Assembly (NCBI GenBank): GCA_012295275.1
Contig: CM022675.1
Span: forward strand, 16,814,189-16,878,188
Source of the DNA: Chrysomallon squamiferum
Lineage: Eukaryota; Mollusca; Gastropoda; Neomphalida; Peltospiridae
DNA: 64,000 bases
Reading direction: 5' to 3'
Each line of letters starts with the position of its first letter. The first letter of the stretch is position 1. Positions 1 to 21,242 of the stretch are shown here, piece by piece. A program made the translations under genes and the position numbers. Below the pieces are notes generated by a model. It was not told the DNA's origin. It did not search any database and worked only from the letters and a program-made list of their open reading frames with translations.

Positions 1-624
1 ACGACAATAATATAAAGAATTCTTGAAAAACCAGCAGAATTTAAAAGTACACAAAAAAGACAAGAGGGCGAGAATGGAAATTTCCCCTGGGACGATGTAG
101 AAATAAATGTACGTTGTTATAATCAAGGCACTTTAAATCAATAATGCTAACTCTAGTAAATACAAAGATAATAATTTGTAAATTTGTATAATATAGTAGG
201 CTATTTTTTATATGATCAAAGGTATGGTTCATTTAGATAGTAATAAAACAATGATTTGAAAGTGAATCAATTTTATTTTCACTTTCTAAATCAGTAAAAG
301 TAAACATTAAAAATCCAACATGTACTTTAACTTATTTACATGTGAACAAAATAACTGTTCCCACCACAGACTGTCCTTAATTTGTTTATTTGTGAACAAA
401 ATAACTGTCACGTTTTCCATCGGAATTTTCTTTAACCTCTTTCATTTGTTTCCTGGCATATTTGTTAGAGATCAATCTTTGTATTACTGACTAAACTTGG
501 CAGTGAGTGTTTATCTCAGAGACTGAAGAATATCCTATTAAGTGAAACTCTCTCAGTTCTGTCAGACAGCACTGTCTGTAAACCCAGATCTCATCTGTGT
601 GGGACCTGTCTAATATGTCTTGAT

Positions 625-678
<54 letters not shown>

Positions 679-702
679 ATCAATAATAGTAACAACAAGT
701 AC

Positions 703-737
<35 letters not shown>

Positions 738-914
738 ATTATTATTGTTGTTGTTGTTATCATTATTATTGTACGTAGTAATAGTATAGTGATGGTGGTT
801 CTTATGGTGGTACTGTTAGTAGTAATATTAACAGGAATTTATGTTAAATTTAATATGCAGCTCGAAGATGAATGTTGTAACAACTAAATTTTGTTGTTTT
901 TCAATGTTTTGCAG
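1..914. other. SLC45 intron or upstream sequence, no exon recognised
   Basis: No coding exon is recognisable here. The stretch holds an AAC-repeat tract at about 624-677 followed by AAT/GTT-rich simple sequence to about 830. It should be intron of the SLC45 gene, because the 915 exon begins in mid-codon. Confidence 0.6.
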
Positions 915-4862
<3,948 letters not shown>

Positions 4863-5366
4863 TAATACAAAAGTTAAAAATTGTTTAGACTTTAGAATAC
4901 AAAGTAATTTACACATATTAAAGGCAATATGATTTGCTTGGAATGAATGGATCTTTAACAACATTTAACACATTTTTTCATACATCAACTATTATTGGAG
5001 ATTAAAAACAAATGCCTGTTTCCTACAAAAACGATCATGATAAGAAATCCAGTAAAATGTATGTAGCTCAGTTGGAAGGCAAATACTGCGCCCCATAACC
5101 CGAGGAAGATAACCCTTCCACCAGTCCACTTAAGAATTTCGCGCTCGGAGCAACCGCCCTTGTGTCCCCACCCACGCCACCAATTCTGTTATACCAATAT
5201 ATGAGTGTGTGTGTGTGCATGCATACATACATACATATATATATAGTTATTATTTATTTATTTATTTATATTTTTGGGAGTGTGTTTGTTGAAATATAAA
5301 TATATAATAAATATTTCCCAACAATTTCGATGTTTATGAACTGTTTCAGAGGTGTACTTGTATGTA

Positions 5367-5403
<37 letters not shown>

Positions 5404-5449
5404 GCGTGTGCGTAAACAAAAGAGAATCAAAAGCAATAACAAAATAAAC

Positions 5450-5529
5450 TACTAATTCTACTACTACCTCTACAGCTACTAGCTCTAATCAACCTACTAC
5501 TACTGCTATCATTTCTACTGCTGCTACAT

Positions 5530-5577
<48 letters not shown>

Positions 5578-5800
5578 GCTCTAATCAACCTACTACTTAC
5601 TGCTATCATTTCTACTGCTGCTACATCTAACTACTACTACTACTACTACTACTACTACCTCTACAGCTAGCTCTAATCAATTACTACTACTGCTATCATT
5701 TCTACTGCATCTACTACTACTACTACTACTACTACTACCTCTACAGCTACTAGCTCTAATCAACCTACTACTACTGCTATCATTTCTACTGCTGCTACAT

Positions 5801-5846
<46 letters not shown>

Positions 5847-6030
5847 CTCTACAGCTACTAGCTCTAATCAACCTACTACTACTGCTATCATTTCTACTGC
5901 TGCTACATCTACTACTACTACTACTGCTACTACTACTACTACTGCTATCATTTCTACTGCTGCTACATCTACTACTGTTATTACTACTACTACTACTACT
6001 ACTACTATTACAACAATTACTACTACTAAT
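5450..6030. repeat. Compound satellite: TAC arrays alternating with a longer unit
   Basis: Runs of TAC triplets alternate with a recurring segment of roughly 60 bp that contains AGCTCTAATCAACCTACTAC and CTGCTATCATTTCTACTGC. About five copies of the longer segment are seen, with TAC runs of different length between them. The Ser-rich open frames on the minus strand follow directly from the repeat. Confidence 0.85.
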
Positions 6031-7284
6031 CTTACCACTATTACTACTATCCATTTTTTCTCATCGCTAGCAATACAGTATTGTTTCCATGTTCAAGATT
6101 AATTGAATATGTTAACAAATAAGCAAAAAAGTAAATAATTAAAGAAACAAACAAAAACAAAACAACAACAACAAACAAACAAACAAAAAAAAAAAAAAAA
6201 AAAAAAAAAGGAGGAAAAAGAAAAAATAACAACAGCATGAATCCGTGTGTATATAATACTTACTTACATGACGAGTGTTGAAGTACATTTAGATACTTGT
6301 CTACATATATGAAGTATCTTGGGGTATTATTTTTTTTTCTGTGTAACTATTACTGATCTGTTCCAGATATAAATGTATGTATAAAATTGTTAGGAAAATG
6401 TGAGTCAGGTACTTTAAATAAATAGAAATTGGCAAACACTGAGGCTTGTTTTGTTTTTACACTTTCCAAATCGTCAACCACGTGTCTTTGTATTCAATAG
6501 ATATCAGTCAACATAATTTGTTGAGTACGAGACAAAGAAAGAAGGAACAGCAAATTAATATTAATAGTCTTCAATGAATACTCATTTAACAACGACTGAA
6601 CCATTATTTGAACGAGGATACAAGAGAGGAAACCCGCTCAATTTCCTCGACTACTGATTTGGAATGAAAAGTCGATCACTGAGAAGAAAGCCTGCGCCTT
6701 AAAGAAATAGTTAAAACACGAAATGAATATTCTGTGTGGAATATAGTTCATTTTATTTATTTATTTAATGGTTTGTTTGTTTGTTTGTTTACTCAGTTAC
6801 TTATTTATTTAGTTTATGCAATAGTAAAACTATATGTGATTAGATGTCCCAAATATTACGGTCGTATTATTTCCCGTTGAAAAGAAGACAATACTCTCAA
6901 CAGTCCTTATAAACATTGTCTTCACGTCTTGTTTATCAGTGATCTGTTTATGTCCTGGGGACACGTGTACAATGTATTACCCTGCTTGTATCGCACACCC
7001 ACCGCATGAGATAAATTGATTGAAACCGTTTGACTTCCGACACATGGGAAATAAAACTCGACACTGTCTCTGCATTCTCGGAAGTGAGTTGACGTTCTAG
7101 AGTTGTCTGCCCGTGTCATCTCGATTTCACACAGAACTGGTGATTCTTTTTTGTGAAAGAAAAGCACGAGATAAGCCGACAGAGGCATGTTTTTTTTTTT
7201 TTTGAAGCTGCATTGAGAGATTTGAAAATGAATGAATGACTGAATAAACAGATAAATAAATAAACAAACAAACAAAAAATAACA

Positions 7285-7325
<41 letters not shown>

Positions 7326-8162
7326 GCACAATCCCCAAAACTATCACAACAACAAACAAAACACTTCGTTAAGTTACGAAACACATTCGGGTACGCATAC
7401 ACATCATATACGTATAAATAAAATCACACACACGCCCGCACATACGTAAATGTACTCATAATCACAGATACACGACAAATGTATAATTGTTTCCATACGA
7501 CATATAAATATTTAAAAATCCGAAGCACAAAACTGTGTGCAAACTTACAAGCCCACAAAAAGCAGTTAATATACCAAATAAATAAATAAATGATAAATTC
7601 GATATCTATAAATGTCAGCTACGATCGAGACAAAAATCAATTCAACCAATCACGTCATTCATCTGATTTATCCCGAAATAAAGAAATACGAAGATATTTG
7701 TCAACATTTCTCTTTTCGTTTCGTTTTCTCTTTTTTCTTCATACCATCTGTAATGCAGAAGATACTATTATAGCCTCATAAAGATCAATTTACCTCGGAG
7801 ACGTGCGAGAATTGGGTAATTGAAAGGTTTGGCGGAATTAGACGTATAAAGATTTAATGCCATACTCCAAGGGAGATAAGCCATTCATTTGTAATGGAGT
7901 AGCTATAATACGGGCAAGAAGTACTAGTCACGCTAAATTCCGATAAGAAATAAATGCGCATTTTCCGTCTGTTTAGCTAGAAAGGATTAGCAAGTGAGTA
8001 AGTCGGCGAAATAGGATTTCACGAAAAGTATTTGATGTCTTACTATAGTCGTGAAGTTATTCGTTGACGTAAGGAACGAGAAAGGGTGGGAAAGCCTGTC
8101 TAGGGATTAAGGAAAAACTACTCAGTCTAGACTGTTCTAAACTTGTCTATCTTCCGCAAATA

Positions 8163-8208
<46 letters not shown>

Positions 8209-8492
8209 GTTGTTGTTGTTGTTGTTGTTGTTATTGTTATTATTATTAGTCTTACAGCATCCCCCTCCCCTCGAAAGTTGTGTTGCCTTGGAAGGCATGT
8301 TGTTAGTTCGGATGGTAAGTCTAATGGAGCGAGGCGTGGCGTTTTCATGTTGTAAGTTTGTAAATGAGGGTTAGCTGCCTTGTGCAGCATGACGTGGTTT
8401 TGGAGGATCTAATCTCTGTAGGTTAGGGTACTGCAAAGTCCTCAGAAAACGTGAAGGTCTGTTTTACCTTGCACATTGTGTTCATCGAAACT

Positions 8493-8731
8493 GTTGTGCA
8501 GTCTGTGTTGTGCAGTCGGTGTTGTGCAGTCGGTGTTGTGCAGTCTGTGTTGTGCAGTCGGTGTTGTGCAGTCTGTGTCGTGCAGTCGGTGTTGTGCAGT
8601 CTGTGTCGTGTAGTCTGTGTTGTGCAGTCTGTGTTGTGCAGTCGGTGTTGTGCAGTCAGTGTTGTGCAGTCTGTGTTGTGCAGTCGGTGTTGTGCAGTCG
8701 GTGTTGTGCAGTCGGTGTTGTGCAGTCTGTC
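8493..8731. repeat. 14-bp minisatellite, about 17 copies
   Basis: The unit is TGTTGTGCAGTCGG, with a TCTG variant of the 3' end. The period of 14 is not a multiple of three, so all frames stay open and give a 14-residue periodic Cys/Val-rich translation on both strands. No splice context or family supports coding. Confidence 0.9.
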
Positions 8732-10384
8732 GGCTGCTGGGATGGAGGTACTTGTTCTAAGTGGAGACAATCACGTGTGGTGTTAGTAACCCCGTTCCCT
8801 CTCAATTTCACAAAACGGCAGCATCGTGAACGTCATAGTCTATCGCAACCTGTGAATCTGGTAACTCGGTTTCAGTGTTTTGTATGGGGGACCGATGAGC
8901 TGTGGGGACCTTTGAGCCAACCCACAAACTTCTAACTGCAAAATGACATCTATCCACCATCAATGCATATGTGACCTTTACCCTCACTGTTTAGAGAGGT
9001 TCAGAGAAGTTAATCGACACACCAGTCAAAAAGTAGGTTTTTGACTACCCTGGACAGACTATCGTGCTGTATCTGGTATAGAAAGAATGCCTATAAACAA
9101 AGAAAGGAAAACAGAGGTCTCTTCTCAGCAGAGCTAATGAAGAGCACTGTTCACTACATTGATGAAATCACACAACCAAAAGATGACAATGGGGACTGTG
9201 AAGTCCAATGTCTCAGAAAATCTCTCAGGCACACTATGTCATGTGCATTTACTGAACCTGTCCAGGAAGAAATAAGTTCAGTTGAGGCAGATTTGATTTT
9301 GGACGTTCTTGCTAAACCTGATGTGCAAACTACCAAACGGCAGAAGGTACAATTCAGTGGCAATTTTGATCGGTTCAGTCTTGAATTAGATTCAGCAGTG
9401 GTTTAGGACTCTTGAAACTACACTGAAACCATGGAGATTGAGTCAATAGCACAATATGCCATAGACTAAGGTCAGTGTGTTGAAAATGTAATTCACTCCT
9501 TTGTTTATTACCGTATGTGCATCTGAGATGAAATTTGTAACGGGAATTAAAAAAAAAAGAAGATTTACATGTGTTTTGTTTCCCGCTAGTTTCACTGTTT
9601 GAGATCATGGTCCATATGACCCTAATGGGCGGTTCACTGGTCCCTTGCCCTGGGGCCCGAGGTGCCACGATGGACAACAACCTGCAGCAGGTGTACAAAA
9701 CACGATCTGAGGGACCGTCCATCCAGGGCACTCATTATATCCGATATTTTAGAACGCGTTTTGAAAAAAAAAAAAAATGCCACAATAAAAAATAAATAAA
9801 TAAAAATAGATAAATAAATAAATAAATAAAAACAGAATTAAGTAAATGCATATTATAAGGTTGTCTGTATGTAATGATATCGTCAGTTTTAAAGAGAAAA
9901 GTAACTCCATGTTTTCTTCTGTCGTCGATGTTCCATTTGAAATTATTCCCTTCCATGATTTCTCATCTAACCGACTTTTCGTCAAAAATATTCCGTACGA
10001 GTGTCGATTATATTAATATTGCTGTTTTTTTTTGGTTTTTTTCCTTTCAAAACTGGTTTAAAATTATGTAGACCGAACAACCAAAATCAATTTTAATATC
10101 AGTTTTCTTATGTAAATTTATGAAATTACTGATTATTTATTTTTTAATTTATTACAATACGAACATAAACAACTTTTATCAAATGATAAAGATTTATTAA
10201 TCAACTCTAAATCGATGTATGTTCAACTAGACAAAATAAACAAATTATCGTTACAGCTATTGTATATAATGACAAAACAAAGCACTTTTCAGTTTATTAT
10301 AAAATAACACGATAATACATTGTTAAAAATATTGCTTTGTTATAAAGCGGTCTAATTTTACTTTAAAACTTATTATTATTATTA

Positions 10385-10433
<49 letters not shown>

Positions 10434-10844
10434 GTTTTTATTGTTATTTAGTTTTCGTTTCAGAACTGCTTTAACAAAATCTTTAACATACTTTTATTAT
10501 TTTGTGAAATACGGGATACCTATGATTACTATTTAACCCAATTGTAATTCAGTTCTTTATGTAAGTATATTGTTTTCAGATCGCTAACACAGATTGACAA
10601 ACACATACAGATAGAGATATACATGAAATACATAAATATATAAATGTGTACCCATATTATGTAAATACATACTTGCAAAATATAAACCAGTAAATATACT
10701 TAAAAATGACACGTTTAAATGGACACATCTTTTGAAAGCAGATGATAGTTTAACAAAAACAAAATGATAACAAACAAACAAACAAACAAACAAACACACA
10801 CATATAAATAAATAAACAAACAAACAAATAAATAAACATACAAA

Positions 10845-10875
<31 letters not shown>

Positions 10876-11980
10876 ACTAATACAATCGATGTCTTCAGAG
10901 TGTTATATTTACTGTTACATGTATTTTAAGTTGTGAAACCTACAGTAACATTTATGATGTTACATAAATACACTATTGTACATTGCTGGGTTATTTTTGT
11001 TATTTTAAAATTGAATGATTTTTATTTTGTTTTTTTTTTTTTCTAAAAAAGTTAATGTTGAAATTATCTCTTGAAATTATATCTTATGAAAAAAAAGATA
11101 GTTTGACATTTTCAATTCTGAAAAGAAAAAATATTCAAAAACATTTTTTATTCCATTTCATTTCGACTACTCATCATAAAACGACACTAAAACTTCTAGA
11201 ATAAAATTATTGACGTTTTTCATAACTTTATTTGAAAAATATTATATATATATTATTAAATATAACCAGTTTTTTAATTCATATTCACGTCAGAGAGATA
11301 ATGTATAGACATCTGTCGGCAATTAAATTGTCTACAGAGCATACCGAGCAAAAAAGCTTAATAACTTACATTTATGTTCTCTTCATATGTGCTTCATGAT
11401 ACAATAAAATTCATGAACTCGAGTATAAATTCATCTGCGATTTCTTTTTTCTTTAGTTTTTTTTTAAAAGGTTTTAAATTATAAAATAATGGTTATAATG
11501 AAAAATAACTTCCTTTTATTCTTTACAAATAAAATATATGTAGTTGAAAAAAAATGTTTTATTAATTAAAATCTAAATACAAGCTGTTACTAATGCAGAC
11601 ACAACGTAAAGAATAAAAAAAAAAAAATGATATTAGAATATCTTAATATAATACTAAAATTAATGAATTTATATTATTAGCTAATTATGATTGTATATTT
11701 ATTATATAAGTTATCACAGTTGTATTTTTGTATTTATCTATTTATAAATACATTTTTATTATTTTTATTTTTTAAATAAAGGGTTTTATGTAACGGGCTA
11801 ACCATGATTAGATTATATATATTAATTGCATGTATTTTTAAAGTATTTTGTAATTATAAATGTTTCTGTAATTTCACGTGCAGTAGTTTGTTAAAATTAA
11901 ATTTCATTATCAGTAATAAAAAAAAAAAAAATTAAATAAGATTTATATTGGAATTCAGATTAAGGGTTTTGTTACCTAAG

Positions 11981-12123
11981 AAACTGGAAAAAAAGGCCAT
12001 GTAATCTCTGCTGTAAAAATAAAATCAAAGTTCGTAGGCCCTTGGCTGAGAAAACCAAAGTAGCAACAAAGAAATTGTTTTTCTTTCTCTGTCTGGTTTC
12101 ACTTCTAGTGTTTTTCCGTTCGG
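11981..12123 (+). CDS. Possible orphan exon: basic Cys-rich segment then membrane helix
   Basis: An open frame of about 50 codons ends at a strong donor, TTCGG|GTGAGT. It reads WKKRPCNLCCKNKIKVRRPL, then a Lys/Thr-rich linker, then a hydrophobic run rich in Phe and Leu (KKLFFFLCLVSLLVFF). This is the layout of a type II membrane protein or a cytosolic tail plus helix. No in-frame ATG is present, and the acceptor (CTAAG at 11980) is only moderate. No partner exon was found before the next gene. I do not recognise a family; it could be chance or a relic. Confidence 0.25.
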
Positions 12124-12213
12124 GTGAGTATATTCTCTTATTATGTTTTATCTTGTAACCAGTCTTACAAATTATTGCTAATATAAAATATCGTTTATTT
12201 TATTTTCATAGAA

Positions 12214-12275
12214 TTGCTCTCTCTCTCTCTCTGTTTCTCTCTCTCTATTTGTTTTTTCTCTCTCTATCTCTATTT

Positions 12276-12368
<93 letters not shown>
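12214..12368. repeat. Long CT microsatellite
   Basis: CT repeat, perfect over about 95 bp from 12274 and interrupted upstream of that. Confidence 0.95.
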
Positions 12369-12372
<4 letters not shown>

Positions 12373-13048
12373 ACAGTTCCATCGTCTAGTACTAGTTCTA
12401 TGATTATTACTATTACTCTGCTGAAGCCACTACTACTACTGCTCTATCACTAATGCTACCACCACTTCTGATGCGACTGCACTATAGTATTATTATTATT
12501 ATTTTATTTGAAAACAGATGAGGGTTTCTGTTATGCTGATTGTTGTCATAAACCTGCCTTGAAGCATACAGGCAAACAAATCATTTCGTCTTTTGAGAAA
12601 GAAGAATTTAGCCTCGCCTCATAAAACATACACAAGTATTCCAGGGGAATTAACCCATAATTATATACATTTTTTTTTTTTTAAATTTCAGGTTTACTTC
12701 CCTTTTAGTTTCCTTCCATATGCAGTGACAGGTGAATAAAAAAAAAATCATTATTGTGGACACTGAATAGATCGAGTTGTATTTTCTGTATTTCAGTCTG
12801 TGGTGAATAAAACATGAATGAGTGGGAGTAAACGAAAGATTCCAAACAGAAAGAATGAGATGAAAGAATAATACGATTATTCATTTAGCTGTTACTGTTT
12901 TATTAAAATACGCTCGTAAAATTCAGCTAAATAAATATGACATATAATTGTGTTTTTTTTAAAATACATAAATATATAGATAAAGTTTAATAACAACAAA
13001 CACACATACAAAATCAGATTCATATACATATTACATACTCACATAGAA

Positions 13049-13086
<38 letters not shown>

Positions 13087-14185
13087 GACACACACACGGA
13101 ACAAATAACATTCTATTTGTAACAAACATGCTTTACCATTCTAAAAATGTACATTTTAGTGAATGAGAAAAAAATGTATAAAACAATTCAACGATTCTCC
13201 TAATTTATTATATATATTTTGTATTATTATTACTGACTCATATATGATATTCAAATACAAAATTATTTAGCTTTGTTTCGATTACGTTTGAATAAAATAA
13301 ATGTGTTCAGTCAACAGATAACATAAATAGTAGAGTCTGTTGCAGGTGAAATACACGGTAAAAAACCAACAGTAACAATATTTAATAATAAAAAGTATTA
13401 AAAATTAAAAATGATAAAACCCATATACATAAATAATTTTCACACGTGTACACACAGACATACAAAACATTCAGTAACTTTACTTACGTAGCTATATTTC
13501 AAAAAATTACATACGCACGTTCAAACATGCATACATGAAAAGACAAACATACGTACATACTATATTTACACACAGATATAAATATATTCTTAAATAAACA
13601 TAATATCTATTAAAGTTTTAAAATAATGCTTCATATTTTTTAACTGGTTTTTCTTTTACTTTTGAGATAAAACATGAAACATTTAAAATCTCATAAAAAT
13701 GTAAATCTTTGAATATTTTAATCTTCATTCAATTATAAAATTTAAATATTTAAAATTTTATTAAAGTGTAAAATTCTAAAGATTTGAAAATTTAATTAAA
13801 TTTCATTTAAGTATTAAAAGAGTTATTAAAACATAAAGTATATGCACATGCACACATATATGTGAACATACACAAGCCTATAATAATGTAAACAAATGCA
13901 CTGACATCAATGCCATGGATGAAAGACATGTTGCATGAGTAACAATGTTAATCATTTTGATGATGATTATAATACTGATAAGATCAGCTATAAGAAGTAT
14001 AAAAATAACAGCGTTACATATCATCATGTTCATGATGATGACATATGATTTTGATTGTAAACAATAAAAATAATTTAAAAAAAAAAAACAAAGAAGAAAA
14101 AACTGAATTGAGAATCAGATCATATCCTGCTTAGAGGAAAGCTACAGTCAGCTATTTGTGCAAATCTCTCAGTCCGCTAGGTCCG

Positions 14186-18151
<3,966 letters not shown>

Positions 18152-18446
18152 ACTTTTAAAGGACAATGAAACAACGTCACAAACAAGTCGCCAGTCAACG
18201 ACAGACGTTCGTGCGGCCAGTTTCTCCAAAAGAAACTCACCTGACGAGGTGTGACGAACGACGAGCTTAGCCTTATTTAAATAATCGCCGCACGAATATT
18301 TTACTGAAGTGAAAATGCCAGGCTATACAGCAATGTCATTGTCCACTTTAATAATTAAATCTGATACCGCTGACAATTTTATTTTTATTATTTTTTCTTT
18401 TTCTGAAATACTACCACTACTACTACTTCTACCACTAACAATAATA

Positions 18447-18452
18447 ATAACA

Positions 18453-18549
<97 letters not shown>

Positions 18550-18560
18550 CAACAACAACA
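18447..18560. repeat. Long AAT microsatellite upstream of PLPP
   Basis: About 35 AAT triplets ending in AAC units, located about 300 bp upstream of the PLPP start codon. Confidence 0.95.
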
Positions 18561-18630
18561 TCTGGGTTTTTTCGGATTTTATTCTTTCACTTTTTTCTTA
18601 CACAGTTATTATGTAAGCGTTAGACCTGCA

Positions 18631-19204
18631 TTATATCGATAACATTTATATGAATATTCATAAGTTAAAAAAAAAAGAAAAAAAAAAAGAGGAATATACT
18701 AATGTAAAATTGAGTAAATTTTCTGAAAGTTTTTAGTTTTTAGTTTTATTTTATTTCAAAGTCATTTTATATCAATAACATTTATATGAATATTCATAAG
18801 TTAAAAAAAAAAAAAAAAAAAAAAAAAGAGGAATATACTAATGTAAAATTGAGTAAATTTTCTGAAAGTTTTTAGTTTTTAGTTTTATTTTATTTCAAAG
18901 TCATTTTATATCAATAACATTTATATGAATATTCACAGGTTAAAAAAAAAAAGAAAAAAAAGAGGAAAATACTAATGTAAAATTGAGTAAATTTTCTGAA
19001 AGTTTTTAGTTTTTAGTTTTATTTTATTTCAAAGTCATTTTATATCAATAACATTTATATGAATATTCACAGGTTAAAAAAAAAAGAAAAAAAAGAGGAA
19101 AATACTAATGTAAAATTGAGTAAATTTTCTGAAAGTTTTTAGTTTTTAGTTTTATTTTATTTCAAAGTCATTTTATATCAATAACATTTATATGAATATT
19201 CACA

Positions 19205-19238
<34 letters not shown>

Positions 19239-19265
19239 AACAGCAAAATACTAATGTAAAATTGA
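18631..19265. repeat. Tandem array, about 4.8 copies of a 133-139 bp unit
   Basis: The marker AACATTTATATGAATATTCA recurs at about 18641, 18777, 18916, 19050 and 19183. Each copy contains an A-rich stretch, ACTAATGTAAAATTGAGTAA and a duplicated TTTTTAG. Copies differ mainly in A-tract length, so the array is young. It ends about 100 bp from the P4HA stop codon (minus strand). Confidence 0.93.
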
Positions 19266-19368
19266 GTTTTTAGTTTTCTGGCCAGCATGCACAAACGCAC
19301 ACACGAACATACGGGTAACGACGTTAATGTCAACTGGAAAATGGAATGTATGCATACACAACTGTATT

Positions 19369-20213
19369 TTATTCATCTGGATCTGTAGAACACTGCCCGG
19401 TAAACATCTGATCGGTGATGTCAATCCACGAGGTCGACACCCACTTAGAGCCAATAAGTACAGGACACGCGAAATGCTTCATGCGATATATTACAGAACC
19501 ATTCTTGTAATAATTGTACCATATCGCTGCTGATCTCTTCTCTGGAAATATCTTCAGTCCATAAGAAGGAAAAACAGTAGCACCACCGGCTTCCACGTCA
19601 CTCAAATAAAACAGCCAAGTAGCAATTCTATTAGAATATTTATCATATGGGTTATCTGATCCCGTATCTAAGTGGGGCTGAAAATAGCCACCAATCCCAT
19701 AGTTAGAAGCGTGCCACAGAACACATGGATCAACAACAAGGCCCGTAATCGCTGCAGTTCTTTGGTTAATTCTCATCAGAGCAAGGCTGTCAGAAGGAAC
19801 ATGTGCACTTTTACCAATTCGAAAATCAGCCTGACCAAAGACTTTCTTTCCCGTCGACATTATCATTGGAACAGCGAGTCTTTTGAATTCTGAAAGTTCT
19901 TGTTCACTAATCACATCGTGATAAAGAGAAATTTTAGGAGACAGGAGAAGTTCCTCTTCTTTTGCCGGCTGAAGAACTAGCAGTGGATGATTATTGTTGT
20001 TATAGTAACGACATCTCAAATGATGTGGATACTTTACTTGTAGTAGAAAATTATCAGGGCAAAATTTGTCAAACCTGAACCACCGCGCTATTCTGTCAAA
20101 ATAATAATTGGAAGAAATTAAGATTAACAATTGCAGCAGAAACAACAACAACAACAACAAACAATAATAATAATAATAACAATGTACTAGTAGGAGAAGA
20201 AGAAGAAAAAGAA

Positions 20214-20246
<33 letters not shown>

Positions 20247-21242
20247 AAAACAGGGACAAGAAGAAAGGACGGAATAAAGATTTAAAGAACCCAACTATAA
20301 ACTGTCCTTACACAATCATTATCTTCATTAGTACTACTATTACTAAAACAAATACTACTATCATCATTAATCAGTTAACTAATTTATTTAATAATACTAT
20401 TTTGTTCGTACTTTTATATACCTGTTTTTATCTCGTTTTATCTCTTTGTAAATGTCATCTGAATGACATTCACGTTTTAATTTGTCTTCATAAAACTTCT
20501 TTTTCTTCAAAGCTCTCTTCAGAGTCGGATCTAATTTTAACTGTTCTTTAGTCAGCTCTAGAGCCAGACCAAACCTCTTTTTGTTTTCACATGCTCGTAC
20601 ACAGTAATCTAAAATTACCACTCGAGATATGCTTTTATTTTCTTCGTCGTTTGCCAAATCAAGTGCAGTTTTCATCCACTGATATGAATGATAAAAACTG
20701 TGGACATCGAATGCAAGACTACCTAACTGAAAACAGTCTTCTGCTGACAAAGGTGGAACACGTTTTCCACTGATGTAACCCTTTGCTAAGTTTGTGCTGT
20801 TCAGTTCGTATGAATCTTGAATGAGGAAGATTGATCTGGCAGTACCCTTTAAATCTACAAGTGAAGGAAGATGTTCATGTAATGCAGCTAGCTCAGCAAG
20901 AAGAGTTTTCGATGCTCCGATTTCTTCGAGAACGACGGCAACATCTCGATTCCAATCCAAAGCGAAACGTTTAATGAACTGAAAAGCACCGTTTGGATTG
21001 GCTATGTAATACACAGGATCCGCTAACGCTTTCGAACTGTGTGCTTCCATTTCGTCTGCAATCCTTGACAACTTGTCCAGGTTTGTCTCTTTGTCACGTG
21101 CTCGAATGTAGTCTTTCATTAGTTGAGCCATGTCTTTTTCAGCGTGTAATGCACCATACAAATGTGACACTGATGTGTAAAATTCGGCATTTGTGGAACT
21201 GGTCACTAAAAATATAGTCAAGACATAGAAACAGCTATGCAT
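19369..21242 (-). CDS. P4HA: Prolyl 4-hydroxylase subunit alpha, intact
   Basis: Two minus-strand exons, 20422-21242 and 19369-20092, join in frame (donor AACAG|GTATAT, acceptor TTGACAG), giving 514 aa, close to the family's 520-550. The protein hydroxylates proline in X-Pro-Gly repeats of procollagen-like chains in the ER lumen, using Fe(II), 2-oxoglutarate, O2 and ascorbate. It starts with a signal peptide (MHSCFYVLTIFLVTSSTNA). The P4HA N-terminal dimerisation and TPR-like peptide-binding regions follow (about 25-260). The C-terminal 2OG-Fe(II) dioxygenase domain (about 325-500) carries the metal ligands HLD (H414, D416) and distal H480, plus K490 for 2-oxoglutarate. The start is the first ATG, which gives a clean signal sequence. 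The intron of about 330 bp holds GAA/CAA simple repeats. Two degraded copies lie just upstream (higher coordinates). The call is firm; the P4HA isoform is not resolved. Confidence 0.93.

Larger units (their letters stand above)
4863..14185. other. Gene-poor interval between SLC45 and PLPP genes
   Basis: About 9.3 kb with no convincing gene. It contains the TAC-rich compound satellite (5450-6030), an A-tract (about 6183-6210), an AC tract (about 7285-7326), an ATT/GTT tract (8160-8250), the 14-bp minisatellite (8493-8731), AAAT/AAAC tracts (about 10770-10875), a CT tract (12214-12368) and an AC tract (about 13056-13096). A less AT-rich patch at 9570-9730 has no recognisable protein. One possible orphan exon at 11981-12123 is listed separately. 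Confidence 0.6.

Noticed and set aside
5064-5075. tRNA-like A-box (TAGCTCAGTTGG), possible tRNA or SINE head
   Set aside because: No B-box (GGTTCGANNCC) at the right distance and no cloverleaf could be folded by eye.
5427-6054. Ser-rich open frames on the minus strand
   Set aside because: Artefacts of TAC triplets and the compound satellite.
8423-8935. Three overlapping open frames of 111-141 residues on both strands
   Set aside because: All are translations of the 14-bp minisatellite.
9041-9406. 121-residue plus-strand open frame
   Set aside because: No recognisable domain, no splice partner, and the opposite strand is also open. It may be a transposon scrap but cannot be supported as a gene.
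9571-9740. Less AT-rich island open on both strands
   Set aside because: No family similarity or splice signals; could be an interspersed repeat, but no boundaries are visible.
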